NCBI RefSeq assembly: GCF_900187305.1
Contig: NZ_LT906434.1
Span: 1,550,001 to 1,614,000 of the forward strand
DNA: 64,000 nt
Reading direction: 5' to 3'
Source of the DNA: Neisseria zoodegmatis
Lineage (GTDB): Bacteria; Pseudomonadota; Gammaproteobacteria; Burkholderiales; Neisseriaceae
The notes beneath the pieces are model-generated. The model was not told the origin of the DNA. It did not search any database and was given only the letters and a program-made list of their open reading frames with translations. Below, in pieces: positions 1 to 8,721 of this stretch; position 1 is the stretch's first letter, and each line of letters starts with the position of its first letter. The translations under genes and the position numbers were made by a program.

Positions 1-849
1 TTCAAACGGGCCGTGGTTCCAGCCCAAATGTTTGCGGGTGGCTTCGATTTCTTCGGTTCCCAGCGGTGCGCCGTGGGTTTTGTGGCTGCCTTCTTTGGTG
101 GCCGCGCCTTTGCCGATTAAGGTTTTGCAGCAGATGATGGAAGGTTTGCCGGTTTCGGCTTTGGCCGCTTCGATGGCCGTCTGAATGGCGGCGGTGTCGT
201 GGCCGTTTACGTTCGGCACCACATGCCAGCCGTAGCTTTCAAAGCGTTGCGGAATGTTTTCGGTAAACCAGCCGTCGACTTTGCCGTCGATAGAGATATT
301 GTTGTCGTCGTAGAGCACGATCAGTTTGCCCAAGCCCAAAGTGCCGGCCAGCGAGCAGGCTTCGTGCGACACGCCTTCCATCAGGCAGCCGTCGCCCAAG
401 AACACATAAGTGTGGTGGTCGACAATATCGAGGCCGTCTTTATTGAATTCGGCGGCGAGGATTTTTTCGGCCAACGCCATGCCGACTGCGTTGGCAATGC
501 CTTGCCCCAACGGGCCGGTGGTGGTTTCCACGCCGTCGGTGTAGCCGTATTCGGGGTGGCCGGGGGTTTTGCTGTGCAGTTGGCGGAAGTTTTTCAGGTC
601 TTCAATGGATACGTTGTAGCCGGTAAGGTGCAGTAGGCTGTAAAGAATCATTGATGCGTGGCCGTTGGATAATACGAAGCGGTCGCGGTTGTAGAATTTG
701 GGGTTGGCGGGGTTGTGGTTTAAAAATTTCGTCCACAGCACTTCGGCCATTTCAGCCATGCCCATCGGCGCACCGGGGTGGCCGGAATTGGCTTTTTGAA
801 CTGCGTCGACGGAAAGAAAACGGATGGCGTTTGCCAGTTGAGAAGCCAT
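1..849 (-). CDS. tkt: Transketolase, N-terminal part (gene runs off the left edge)
   Basis: Thiamine-diphosphate enzyme that moves two-carbon units between sugar phosphates in the non-oxidative pentose phosphate pathway; cytosolic. The 283 visible residues start with [18 protein letters not shown] and carry the family hallmarks GHPGAPMG (about residues 23-30), the ThDP/Mg-binding stretch [13 protein letters not shown], and DDNNISIDG. Full-length enzymes have about 660 residues, so the pyrimidine-binding and C-terminal domains lie outside the window. The start is the ATG at 849, in the normal place for the family. The gene is divergent from tadA. Confidence 0.95.
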   Translation of the reverse strand, partial: MASQLANAIRFLSVDAVQKANSGHPGAPMGMAEMAEVLWTKFLNHNPANPKFYNRDRFVLSNGHASMILYSLLHLTGYNVSIEDLKNFRQLHSKTPGHPEYGYTDGVETTTGPLGQGIANAVGMALAEKILAAEFNKDGLDIVDHHTYVFLGDGCLMEGVSHEACSLAGTLGLGKLIVLYDDNNISIDGKVDGWFTENIPQRFESYGWHVVPNVNGHDTAAIQTAIEAAKAETGKPSIICCKTLIGKGAATKEGSHKTHGAPLGTEEIEATRKHLGWNHGPFE

Positions 850-1060
850 TTGGATACCTTTGTTGTTTAGGGGTAAAAACGCTTGGATTATCGCCCGATT
901 CTCAAGGCGTTTCAAGGCGGTTTCAGACGGCCTGAAGGATTTTTGATGGGGATGGGCAAGGCAAACGGATGATTGTTTGGATACTTGCCGTTGCTCAAGT
1001 ATCTTGCCCGGCTTATATCTTGTAAAATCTTCCTCTTTCTTTTCAGACGGCCTGTTTCCG
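850..1060. promoter_or_regulatory. Divergent intergenic region between tkt and tadA
   Basis: About 210 bp separate the divergent starts. DUS-type sequences lie near 924-936 and 1042-1053, the second only a few bases before the tadA start. I see no convincing -10/-35 pair, so promoters for both genes are assumed rather than identified. Confidence 0.4.
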
Positions 1061-1777
1061 ATGCAGCTTACCCATCCTCCGCTCACGCTTAATGTTTTGC
1101 ACACGTTAAATTCGCTCGGCATTCAAACGCTTGAGGATTTGCACGCGCATGGTTCGGTTAAGGCATTTTTGCTGCTGAAGGCCGCTGGATTAACGATTAC
1201 CCGCAGCACTTTGTGGCAGCTTGAGGCTTTAATTCGTGGTGTTAAACCGCAAGACTTGAGGCCGTCTGAAAAAGCCGAGCTGCTGGAAAAGTTGAAGCAA
1301 CATCCGCCCGTTGATGTTTTTCCGCCATTGGCAGAGATGGAACATTTTATGCGCGAGGCGTTGGCGCAGGCCGAACAGTCGGCAGCGATGGGGGAAATAC
1401 CGGTCGGCGCGGTGGTGGTGCGTAACGGCGAAGTGATTGCCGCTGCGCACAATACTTGCGTTACCGGATGCAGTATCAGCCGACACGCTGAAATCAATGT
1501 GCTGTCGGCGGCGGGGGAAGTTTTGAAGAATTACCGTTTGGACGGCTGCGATGTGTATATCACTTTAGAGCCGTGCAGCATGTGTACGGGCGCGTTGATT
1601 CAGGCGCGGGTGCGGCGGGTTATTTATGGCGCGGCAGAACCGAAAACCGGTGCGGCAGGAAGCGTGTGCGATTTGTTTGCGAATAGCCGTCTTAACAGCC
1701 ATACGGCGGTCAAAGGCGGGATTTTGGCGGATGCGTGTGGCGAGATGTTGAAGCGGTTTTTTAGTAGTCGGCGTTAA
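1061..1777 (+). CDS. tadA: tRNA-specific adenosine deaminase with an N-terminal TfoX-C-like domain
   Basis: Zinc enzyme that converts adenosine to inosine at the wobble position of tRNA-Arg(ACG). The deaminase half (about 90-238) has the zinc and proton-transfer motif HAE at 142-144 and PCSMC at 171-175. The first about 80 residues ([20 protein letters not shown] and following) resemble the helix-rich C-terminal domain of TfoX/Sxy, so the protein is longer than the roughly 165 residues of the E. coli enzyme. I believe this layout occurs in other neisseriae. The frame is open back to 977, but that part translates a DUS (FFSDGLF), so ATG 1061 is preferred. 238 aa. Confidence 0.92.
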   Translation: MQLTHPPLTLNVLHTLNSLGIQTLEDLHAHGSVKAFLLLKAAGLTITRSTLWQLEALIRGVKPQDLRPSEKAELLEKLKQHPPVDVFPPLAEMEHFMREALAQAEQSAAMGEIPVGAVVVRNGEVIAAAHNTCVTGCSISRHAEINVLSAAGEVLKNYRLDGCDVYITLEPCSMCTGALIQARVRRVIYGAAEPKTGAAGSVCDLFANSRLNSHTAVKGGILADACGEMLKRFFSSRR

Positions 1778-1790
1778 TACTATAAAGAAA

Positions 1791-1814
1791 GCGGAAAAGT
1801 ATTTACTTTTCCGC
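1791..1814. terminator. Hairpin between convergent genes
   Basis: An 11-bp stem GCGGAAAAGTA/TACTTTTCCGC with a two-base loop lies between tadA and the convergent small gene. No strong T-run follows on the plus strand, so its efficiency is uncertain. Confidence 0.55.
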
Positions 1815-1843
1815 AGCGGTTCTTATTTCTTTTCCTGCCCCAC

Positions 1844-2158
1844 TCAGGTGTTCTGATGATTTATGGAGAATTTTTCTTCTAATGACTTGGCTACAAAATC
1901 TATGCATTCTTGCGGGCTTTGAAAAGTCCTTACATCTAAATTTATTGAGTGGGAATGACCGTCTATAACGTAAATACTTTCATCAGGCCTATATCTCACA
2001 AAAGAACACTGCAGAGAATAGGTATCCAATCGAAACAATTCCCCCTTGAAGCCATTAGGCGTTTTAAGTATTTCAAGTCTGTACACCAGACCATCATCAG
2101 CAGTTTCAATGACATCGAATACGACAGTCTTTACCACTTCGTTGTAATGAATAGGCAT
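1844..2158 (-). CDS. Hypothetical protein, 104 aa
   Basis: Not recognised. The product starts MPIHYNEVVKTVVFDVIETA and looks like a small soluble, mainly beta-strand protein with no signal peptide or membrane segment; it ends SLEEKFSINHQNT. The ATG at 2158 has AAGGA eight bases upstream. The frame stays open to 2248, but its first codons translate a DUS (LSDGLLL), so the longer start is unlikely. It lies downstream of rnr on the same strand, behind a hairpin and a DUS. Composition is more AT-rich than its neighbours. It is called a gene because of the good RBS and coherent protein; function unknown. Confidence 0.6.
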   Translation of the reverse strand: MPIHYNEVVKTVVFDVIETADDGLVYRLEILKTPNGFKGELFRLDTYSLQCSFVRYRPDESIYVIDGHSHSINLDVRTFQSPQECIDFVAKSLEEKFSINHQNT

Positions 2159-2259
2159 ATTCAATTCCTTAAATTTCTTATCACAAACAGAGTGTTTGGC
2201 CTGTGTTTCACTCACTACAATAAATAGCAGAAGGCCGTCTGAAAGCAAGTTTTGTGAGC

Positions 2260-2290
2260 TTGGCGAAACCCACTAAGCGGGTCTCGCCAA
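2260..2290 (-). terminator. Hairpin just after rnr
   Basis: A long imperfect stem (TTGGCGA ... TCGCCAA, continued by GGG/CCC pairs) lies immediately after the rnr stop codon. A DUS follows at about 2231-2244. There is no clear U-run, so it may act as a 3' stabiliser or a weak terminator. Confidence 0.5.
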
Positions 2291-2298
2291 ATAAGCGG

Positions 2299-4659
2299 TT
2301 AACGCTTCTTACGATTGACTTTGGTGCTTTCACTACGGCTGCGTTTTTTCCGCTTTTCTTCGTGAGATTTATGGTCGGATGAAGCTTTAGCGCCCGACTT
2401 CACTTTAACCGTAATTCCCCGTTTGCTGCGTGCAGCCGGTGCTGCCGAGGCCGTCTGAACGCCGGCTTTTCTGTTTTTCTTTCGTGGCACTTCGCCGCCG
2501 CTGATCAGGGTTAAGTCAATTTTGCTGGTATCCAAATCGGCGCGTGCTACTTTCACGGTAACGCGGTCGCCCATATTGAAGCGCACGCCGCTGCGTTCGC
2601 CCTGCATGGCCATGATTTCGGGGCGGTAGTTGAAGTAGTCTTCGCCCAAATCGCTGATATGGATCATGCCTTCGATATGGAGGTTGTCTAAAGTGACGAA
2701 AATGCCGAAATTGGCCATGCCGCTGATACGGCCTTCAAACACTTCGCCGATCTTGTCGCGCATGTAGTAGGTTTTCAGCCAATTTTCCACATCGCGGCTG
2801 GCATCGTCGGCGCGGCGTTCGCAGAATGAAGTGTGTACGCCCAAAGCCTGCCAAGATTCCGGTTTGTACTGTTTGCCTTGCAGCACGGCTTTGATGGCAC
2901 GGTGTACGGTCAAATCGGGATAACGGCGGATGGGCGAAGTGAAGTGGGTATAGGCTTCATAAGCCAGCCCGAAATGGCCTTGGTTGCCGGGTTCGTAAAC
3001 CGCCTGCTGCATGGAGCGCAACAACATTACTTGAAGCAGTTCGGCATCGGGGCGCTCTGCAAACTGTTCGGCCAAGAGTGCGTAATCTTTCGGTGCCGGA
3101 TTGTCTCCGCCGCCCAGATGCAGGCCGAGTAAGCCGAGCTGTTCGCGTAAAACCGCCAGTTTTTCAGGCGTGGGGCCTAAGTGGTTGCGGAAAAGCGAAG
3201 GATGCTTGTGTTTCAGCAAGAATTCAGCCGCACACACATTGGCTGCCAACATACATTCTTCAATCAGCTTATGCGCATCATTACGGACAACCGGCACGAT
3301 ACGCTCGATTTTGCCGTTGTCGTCAAAAATCATCTGCGTTTCGGTGCTTTCAAACTCCATCGCGCCGCGTTTTTGGCGTTTGTCCTGCAAAATCTGAAAG
3401 AGTTTGTATAAGGGTTCGATTTGCGCTTTGTGCGGGTAATCGCCGCCCTGCTCTATCCAATCCCAAACCTGCGTGTAGGTTAAGCGTGCGTGCGAACGCA
3501 TTACTGCCGGATAGAATGTGTATTCTTTAATATTGCCGGCATACGTTACCACCATGTCGCACACCATACACAGACGGTCTACATCGGGATTCAGCGAACA
3601 AATGCCGTTGGATAGGCTTTCCGGCAACATCGGAATCACGCGGCGCGGAAAATACACGCTGGTGGCGCGTTCTTGGGCATCTTTATCGATTGCGTCGTTG
3701 GGGCGCACATAGTGGCTGACGTCGGCAATCGCCACAATCAGCCGGTAGTTGCGGCCTTGTTTTTCGGCATAAACCGCATCGTCGAAGTCGCGCGCGGTTT
3801 CGCCGTCTATCGTAACCAAAGGCAGGTCGCGCAAATCGATGCGGTCTTTGATGTCTTGCGGTGTAACGTGATCGGGAATGTTTTCGGCAGCCTGCAAACA
3901 GGCTTCGCTGAAAATATGCGGCAGTTGGTGTTTGCGAACGGCGATTTCGATTTCCATACCGCTGTCGGCATAATCGCCCAATACCTCAATCAGTTTGGCA
4001 ACCGCCGGGCGGTGGCCGTCGGGATAGCTTTCGATTTCCGCTACAACCACTTGGCCGGATTCGGGTTTCAGTTCGGCCAAGCCTTCAGGCTCCAGCACGA
4101 TGCTTTGGGTTAAGCGGTGGTCTTCAGGCTCGAGAATGGCGATGCCGCGTTCGACATAAAAACGCCCAACCACTTGTTTCTGGCCGCGTTCGACAATATC
4201 CAGCACCTGCCCTTCGCGGCGCCCGCGCCTGTCGGTACCCGCCGGACGCACGGTCACAATATCGCCGTGCATCAGGCCGCGCATTTGGCGTTCGTATAAC
4301 ACAAAATCGCCTTCACCGGTCGGCATTAAAGGTACGGCAAAGCCGAATCCGTCTTTATGGGCTTCGATACGGCATTTCACCAAAGCCAGTTTGTCTGCCG
4401 CACAAACGGCCCCGCGGCGGTTGATCAACACTTGCCCGTCGCGCGCCATCGCTTTGATGCGGCGTTCAAAAAATTCGTATTCTTCCCGAGTAACCGAGAG
4501 TTTCCCCGCTAAAACAGGAATCTGCAAAGGCACGCCTTCCTGCTCTAATAATTCGATAACCCATTCGCGGCTGGGCAGCGGATGCTCGTAACGTTGCTGC
4601 TCACGGCTCAAAAAAGGATCTTTCTCTCTTAAACTGAGAGACTTAGTATTTTTCTTCAT
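2299..4659 (-). CDS. rnr: Ribonuclease R
   Basis: Processive 3'-5' exoribonuclease of the RNase II/RNB family that degrades structured RNA and acts in mRNA, rRNA and tmRNA quality control. The N-terminus has the winged-helix and cold-shock OB regions. The central RNB domain carries the metal-binding IDGETARDFDDAVYAE stretch and the GNHLGPTPE/HFTSPIRRYPDL regions. An S1 domain (GRISGMANFGIFVTLDN) and a very basic lysine/arginine tail ending VNRKKR follow. Length 786 aa is normal for Neisseria. ATG 4659 (MKKNTKSLSLREKDPF) is chosen; an in-frame TTG at 4674 would add five residues but overlaps the -35 of the divergent tRNA promoter. Confidence 0.96.
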   Translation of the reverse strand: MKKNTKSLSLREKDPFLSREQQRYEHPLPSREWVIELLEQEGVPLQIPVLAGKLSVTREEYEFFERRIKAMARDGQVLINRRGAVCAADKLALVKCRIEAHKDGFGFAVPLMPTGEGDFVLYERQMRGLMHGDIVTVRPAGTDRRGRREGQVLDIVERGQKQVVGRFYVERGIAILEPEDHRLTQSIVLEPEGLAELKPESGQVVVAEIESYPDGHRPAVAKLIEVLGDYADSGMEIEIAVRKHQLPHIFSEACLQAAENIPDHVTPQDIKDRIDLRDLPLVTIDGETARDFDDAVYAEKQGRNYRLIVAIADVSHYVRPNDAIDKDAQERATSVYFPRRVIPMLPESLSNGICSLNPDVDRLCMVCDMVVTYAGNIKEYTFYPAVMRSHARLTYTQVWDWIEQGGDYPHKAQIEPLYKLFQILQDKRQKRGAMEFESTETQMIFDDNGKIERIVPVVRNDAHKLIEECMLAANVCAAEFLLKHKHPSLFRNHLGPTPEKLAVLREQLGLLGLHLGGGDNPAPKDYALLAEQFAERPDAELLQVMLLRSMQQAVYEPGNQGHFGLAYEAYTHFTSPIRRYPDLTVHRAIKAVLQGKQYKPESWQALGVHTSFCERRADDASRDVENWLKTYYMRDKIGEVFEGRISGMANFGIFVTLDNLHIEGMIHISDLGEDYFNYRPEIMAMQGERSGVRFNMGDRVTVKVARADLDTSKIDLTLISGGEVPRKKNRKAGVQTASAAPAARSKRGITVKVKSGAKASSDHKSHEEKRKKRSRSESTKVNRKKR

Positions 4660-4667
4660 TTTGATGA

Positions 4668-4695
4668 TTGACAATCTTTCATTTAAATATATAAT
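4668..4695 (+). promoter_or_regulatory. Sigma-70 promoter of the tRNA-Leu pair
   Basis: TTGACA at 4668-4673 and TATAAT at 4690-4695 are both perfect consensus hexamers with a 16-bp spacer. They lie about 50 bp upstream of the first tRNA-Leu and run back-to-back with the rnr start. The strength suits a stable-RNA promoter. Confidence 0.85.
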
Positions 4696-4746
4696 TCACA
4701 TCTCTTTGCAGACGACACTTTAACGTAAAGCAAAGATTAAAGCAAA

Positions 4747-4833
4747 GCCCAGGTGGCGGAATTGGTAGACGCGCTAGCTTCAGGTGCTAGTATCTTCACG
4801 GGTGTGGAAGTTCGAGTCTTCTCCTGGGCACCA
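4747..4833 (+). tRNA. tRNA-Leu (anticodon CAG), copy 1
   Basis: An 87-nt class II tRNA with acceptor stem GCCCAGG/CCTGGGC, discriminator A and encoded CCA. The anticodon stem ctagc/gctag frames the loop TTCAGGT, giving anticodon CAG, which reads the leucine codon CUG. The long variable arm and the T-arm TTCGAGTC are typical of tRNA-Leu. It differs from copy 2 by one base in the variable arm (T here, C in copy 2). Confidence 0.97.
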
Positions 4834-4836
4834 TCA

Positions 4837-4853
4837 GTTTCCGGTTAGGAAAC
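4837..4853 (+). terminator. Small hairpin between the two tRNA-Leu genes
   Basis: GTTTCC-GGTTA-GGAAAC is followed by a T-rich stretch (ATTATTTTT). It may be a weak terminator or a processing structure between the tRNA copies. Confidence 0.4.
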
Positions 4854-4898
4854 ATTATTTTTGCTTTAAGGCAGTAAAAACACAGAAAAATCAACGTG

Positions 4899-4985
4899 GC
4901 CCAGGTGGCGGAATTGGTAGACGCGCTAGCTTCAGGTGCTAGTATCCTCACGGGTGTGGAAGTTCGAGTCTTCTCCTGGGCACCA
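4899..4985 (+). tRNA. tRNA-Leu (anticodon CAG), copy 2
   Basis: An 87-nt near-identical duplicate of the preceding gene with encoded CCA. The only difference is one base in the long variable arm. It is probably co-transcribed with copy 1, since only one strong promoter is visible and a terminator follows this copy. Confidence 0.97.
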
Positions 4986-4993
4986 AAAAATAC

Positions 4994-5016
4994 TCCGGTT
5001 TGAAACCGGATTTTTT
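4994..5016 (+). terminator. Intrinsic terminator of the tRNA-Leu pair
   Basis: A hairpin TCCGGTT-TGA-AACCGGA is followed directly by six T residues. Confidence 0.85.
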
Positions 5017-5332
5017 ATTGCCTGTAAGGTATGGATTTTAATTATTTTTACATAAAGCAATTCAATATTCATAGCCAAACTGCCGCATTTTAGCTGCAAA
5101 GCAGTGGCAGACTATCTTCAGCTTGTTCTCATTTAAACGTTTTCATTTTTCGGCATTAAGATCGAAAACGGTTTTATTGGGCAATATTTAATCCGCCTCA
5201 ATACCTTACCTTGCTTTTTGAGCATGGTTTTTTCTACAATATCAAGGCCGTCTGAAAGCGAACTTTATAAGTTTTGCTAAAAGTTTTCAGACGGCCTTAT
5301 TCTATATAAACCCTGTATTGAAGGGAGTTGCC
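5017..5332 (+). promoter_or_regulatory. AT-rich spacer upstream of nnrE with a candidate promoter
   Basis: This 316-bp stretch holds no convincing gene. TTGCTT (5211-5216) and TACAAT (5235-5240), 18 bp apart, make a plausible sigma-70 promoter for nnrE. An inverted DUS pair (about 5249-5297) lies between that promoter and the gene and would form a hairpin in the leader. Confidence 0.5.
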
Positions 5333-5953
5333 ATGAAAATCTGCACTGCTGCCGAGATGCGCCGCTATGAACAGGAAGCTGTCGATGCGGGTACGAGTTT
5401 TGAGCAATTGATGGAAAATGCCGGTCAAGGTGCGGCGGCCGATATACTGAAACGCTACCCTAACGCCGGCCGCGCTTTGATTGTGTGCGGCAAGGGAAAC
5501 AACGGCGGCGACGGTTTGGTCATCGCGCGGGTTCTCCAACAGCACGGTTGGCAGGCCGACATTGTTTTTTTATTGGGCGATGAAGTATCGGAACTCGCTG
5601 CTTTAAACCGCAGTCGTTTGGAACATCTGCCGGGTATTGAGTTTATATTGCCGGATAAGCTGAAAGGCCGTCTGAAAGAACATTACGACTTGATTATCGA
5701 AGGGATTTTCGGCACCGGGTTCAGCGGTGATTTGCCTGCATCGGTGGCGCAAACCTGCCGATTGTTAAACGTTTCAGACGGCATCAAGATTGCCTTGGAT
5801 ATTCCCACGGGTTTAAACGGCGATACGGGTGAGGCGGATAAAGATGCGTTTAAGGCTGACCTCACTTATACCTTTGCCGCGTTCAAGCCGGGGCATTTCA
5901 GCCCGGCGGGAAAAGAGTTGTGTGGCGAGATTGTGTGCATTGATATTGTTTGA
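5333..5953 (+). CDS. nnrE: NAD(P)H-hydrate epimerase (YjeF N-terminal domain)
   Basis: Repairs the R-epimer of hydrated NAD(P)H to the S-form used by the ADP/ATP-dependent dehydratase. The 206-residue protein is a stand-alone YjeF_N domain; the dehydratase half present in E. coli YjeF/Nnr is absent and must be encoded elsewhere. Visible motifs are ENAGQGAA, CGKGNNGGDG (phosphate/nucleotide loop, about 57-66), GIFGTGFSG and DIPTGLNGDTG. ATG 5333 follows GGGAG; an upstream in-frame start at 5318 would precede the RBS. Two DUS copies lie inside the gene (near 5665 and 5779). Confidence 0.9.
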   Translation: MKICTAAEMRRYEQEAVDAGTSFEQLMENAGQGAAADILKRYPNAGRALIVCGKGNNGGDGLVIARVLQQHGWQADIVFLLGDEVSELAALNRSRLEHLPGIEFILPDKLKGRLKEHYDLIIEGIFGTGFSGDLPASVAQTCRLLNVSDGIKIALDIPTGLNGDTGEADKDAFKADLTYTFAAFKPGHFSPAGKELCGEIVCIDIV

Positions 5954-5957
5954 ATAA

Positions 5958-5998
5958 AAACCAAAGCCGTATGCAAACAAGCATACGGCTTTGGTTTA
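5958..5998. terminator. Bidirectional intrinsic terminator between nnrE and trmA
   Basis: A near-perfect hairpin, AAACCAAAGCCGTATGC with its complement around a short AAACAA loop, has A-tract and T-tract flanks. It lies between convergent genes and should work both ways. Confidence 0.85.
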
Positions 5999-6028
5999 AC
6001 TGCGGTTTGGGCGCATGCAATATCAGGC

Positions 6029-7120
6029 TTATTTTTTCTCCAGCCAAACGCCGCTTTCGATATGATGGGTAAACGGAAACTGGTCAAACAAGGCCATGCG
6101 GCGGACGTGGTGCGTGGCGGACAATACTTCCAAATTCTGATGCAAGGTTTCAGGGTTGCAGGAAATATAGATGATATTTTCGAACTGTTGCACCAGCTTT
6201 AAGGTTTCTTGGTCGATGCCGGCGCGCGGCGGGTCAACGAAAATTGTGGAAAAGCGGTAATCATCTAATGAAATCCCCTGCTCTTTCAGACGGCGGAATT
6301 CGCGTGCGCCGGTGTAGGCTTCGGTAAATTCTTCTGCCGACAATCTGGCTATTTTGACGTTGCTGCTGAGATTGGCTTCTATGTTCCATAATGCCGCCTG
6401 AACGGAGGTTTTCGACACTTCCGTTGCCAGCACTTGGTCAAAATAGCGTGCCAAAGGCAAAGTAAAATTGCCGTTGCCGCAATACAGTTCGAGCATGTCG
6501 CCGCCCAAAGGTTGCGCTACATTGCATGCCCAAGCCAGCATGTGTTCGCACATTTGCGCGTTGGGCTGGGTAAAGCTGCCTTCGTATTGGCGGTAAATAA
6601 AAGGCTCGCCGTTAACGTGCAGCGTTTCGGTCACAAAATCTTCAACCAACACGATTTTTTGCCCTTTGCTGCGGCCGATGATGCGGATACCGAGTTTTTC
6701 CTGCACATCGCGTGCTGCGGCCTGCCATGTTTCATCCAGTTTTTTGTGGTAAATCATGGTAACCAGCATCTCGCCGCTCAAGGTAGCCAAAAACTCAACC
6801 TGATACCAGCGGTTTTTCAATACCGGCACGCTATCGGCTGCCTGCATCAGCTGCGGCATCAGCCGATTGATGGCTTCACAGGCAGGGTCGAACGAATCGC
6901 AGCGCACCAGCGTAGCACCGCCTGCTTTGCGGCCGGCTTCAAACATGGCGTAAAACATTTCATCGCCTTCATGCCACACGCGGAATTCGGCGCGCATGCG
7001 GTAGTGTTTGGCCGGCGAGGCGAAGACTTCTAATTCGGGCGTGGGAACGGATGAAAATAATGCTTTGATATAATTGATTTTATCGTTTAGCTGTTGCTGA
7101 TAATCGGCTGGTTGCGTCAC
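6029..7120 (-). CDS. trmA: tRNA (uracil-5-)-methyltransferase
   Basis: SAM-dependent enzyme that makes m5U54 (ribothymidine) in the T-loop of tRNA. The 363-aa protein has the typical TrmA N-terminal part without an iron-sulfur TRAM domain, a SAM-binding motif LELYCGNGNFTLPLA, FVDPPRAG (about 300) and the catalytic nucleophile motif ISCNPET; it ends FTHHIESGVWLEKK as in the family. The start codon is GTG at 7120 with AAGGA upstream. It is convergent with nnrE across a shared terminator. A DUS-like copy lies inside the gene near 6285. Confidence 0.95.
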   Translation of the reverse strand: MTQPADYQQQLNDKINYIKALFSSVPTPELEVFASPAKHYRMRAEFRVWHEGDEMFYAMFEAGRKAGGATLVRCDSFDPACEAINRLMPQLMQAADSVPVLKNRWYQVEFLATLSGEMLVTMIYHKKLDETWQAAARDVQEKLGIRIIGRSKGQKIVLVEDFVTETLHVNGEPFIYRQYEGSFTQPNAQMCEHMLAWACNVAQPLGGDMLELYCGNGNFTLPLARYFDQVLATEVSKTSVQAALWNIEANLSSNVKIARLSAEEFTEAYTGAREFRRLKEQGISLDDYRFSTIFVDPPRAGIDQETLKLVQQFENIIYISCNPETLHQNLEVLSATHHVRRMALFDQFPFTHHIESGVWLEKK

Positions 7121-7280
7121 AACGGGAAGTCCTTACGGAGGAAACTGAAAGGGGCAATTATACAGGCAGCCGGACGGTCTAAGTAGCCGTTCGCTGCTTC
7201 ATAGTATTTTGGGGAACGCTATGTATTTTAGAAAATGTGTTTGAGATTGCTTTATGGGGCCGATGATTTGAGATGTTGAA

Positions 7281-8171
7281 TCAAACCAACTGCTCGCCCC
7301 AATGCAATTTTTGGCGCAATGTCTTGTAGTATTGGTAATCGGTGGGATGCAATACGCGCAGCGGGTGGCGGTAGCGGTGGATTTTTATGCGGTCGAAATT
7401 TTGCACGTCTATAAAGGACTGCCCGTCAAAATGAACACGGGCGTCGCCGCTTTTGGTAATCAGAATTTCAATTTCGCAAGTGTCGGCAATGGCAATCGGG
7501 CGGTTGGTCATCGACTGCGGACAAATCGGCACCAGTGTAAACGCCCGCAAGCTGGCCTGCATAATCGGCCCGCCTGCCGCCAGTGCATAGGCGGTGGAGC
7601 CTGTGGGCGTAGAAACGATGAGGCCGTCCGAACGCTGGGTATAGACAAATTCTCTGTCGATAAAGACTTCAAATTCAATCATCTGCCCTGCCCCGCCGCG
7701 GGATAAAACCACGTCGTTTAAGGCGAGAGAAGTCGTAACCGTTTCGCCGTTGCGGATTAAAGAGGTTTCGAGAAGAATCCGCTCTTCGGGCAGATATTTG
7801 CCCGACAGCATGCCGTTTAGAATCTGCGTCATCTGCTCGCGCGGCACTTGTGTCAGAAAGCCGAGATGGCCTTGGTTGACGCCGATGATCGGCACTCTGA
7901 ACGGGGCAATCACGCGGGCAACGGAGAGAAAGGTGCCGTCTCCGCCAAGCACGATCACCAAATCGCACTTCTTGCCGAACTCGGCTTTTTCGATCACCTT
8001 GCACACGTCAACGTCTTCAGCGCACACCGAGCCGTCGTCAATGCTGGCTTTGTCTAAATAAATATCCAGCTCTTTGCTGCCGAGAAACTCAACCAAGGTA
8101 TGCAGGGTTTCCTGAATATTGGGTGTCTGCGGGCGGGGAACGATGCCGATGTGTTTAAATTGGCTGATCAT
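7281..8171 (-). CDS. nadK: NAD kinase
   Basis: ATP- or polyphosphate-dependent phosphorylation of NAD to NADP; cytosolic. The 296-aa protein has the diagnostic GGDGT motif at 76-80, the GVNQGHLGFLT stretch, NDVVLSR, and the NAD-binding motif STPTGSTAYALAAGGPI. ATG at 8171. It lies upstream of trmA on the same strand, with about 160 bp between them. Confidence 0.96.
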   Translation of the reverse strand: MISQFKHIGIVPRPQTPNIQETLHTLVEFLGSKELDIYLDKASIDDGSVCAEDVDVCKVIEKAEFGKKCDLVIVLGGDGTFLSVARVIAPFRVPIIGVNQGHLGFLTQVPREQMTQILNGMLSGKYLPEERILLETSLIRNGETVTTSLALNDVVLSRGGAGQMIEFEVFIDREFVYTQRSDGLIVSTPTGSTAYALAAGGPIMQASLRAFTLVPICPQSMTNRPIAIADTCEIEILITKSGDARVHFDGQSFIDVQNFDRIKIHRYRHPLRVLHPTDYQYYKTLRQKLHWGEQLV

Positions 8172-8342
8172 GGCGGGAAAACCGTGCGGTCTGAGATGCT
8201 TGGATTATAGCGGTTTTTGTGCCGCTTCTGAAAGTGTATGCAGCTGAAATAGTGCTTGAAATCCATTTCAGACAGTCTCGAAAGATTTGGCAGAAACTGC
8301 CTGCATTAAGGCCGTCTGAAAAAGTATCGGAGCGGAAAAGTT

Positions 8343-8630
8343 TTATTGCTTAAACGGCAGCCAGATTCGTGCCAGAAAATACATCAGCGCACCGCCACCG
8401 CCAAGCACGGCGAAAATGATGCCTTTTTTGCGTGCATTCGGGCAAAACCAATATACGGCGAGGCTGAAGCTGAAAAACAGCGCGCTTACCACCCAAACCA
8501 GTTGTTTGTCTTTAAAGCGGTTGAGGGTGTAACTTTCGGTCATCATAACGTACATCTGCCACAAAGCCGCCATCGACATGCAGATAACGCCTGCGGGCAG
8601 AAAGAAAAGACCGATCAGTTCTTTATTCAT
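8343..8630 (-). CDS. Small membrane protein of unknown function, 95 aa
   Basis: Not recognised. It contains about three hydrophobic segments: residues 5-30 (LIGLFFLPAGVICMSMAALW), about 43-62 (LVWVVSALFFSFSLAVYWF) and about 70-88 (GIIFAVLGGGGALMYFLA). A short charged stretch, LNRFKDKQ, separates the first two. The start is ATG 8630; no strong RBS is visible and a DUS ends ten bases upstream. Single-gene unit on the minus strand between the YeiH-like gene and nadK. An inner-membrane location is inferred. Confidence 0.6.
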   Translation of the reverse strand: MNKELIGLFFLPAGVICMSMAALWQMYVMMTESYTLNRFKDKQLVWVVSALFFSFSLAVYWFCPNARKKGIIFAVLGGGGALMYFLARIWLPFKQ

Positions 8631-8672
8631 GATGAAAAGGCCGTCTGGAAAAATAAACGCAGATTATAGCAA

Positions 8673-8699
8673 AGGCCGTCTGAAAAGTTCAGACGGCCT
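8673..8699. terminator. Inverted DUS pair (terminator-like)
   Basis: AGGCCGTCTGAA-AAG-TTCAGACGGCCT, followed by TTTT on the plus strand. It lies after the YeiH-like gene on the minus strand. DUS pairs commonly serve as terminators in Neisseria. Confidence 0.7.
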
Positions 8700-8721
8700 G
8701 TTTTAACCGTGCATATTGTTG

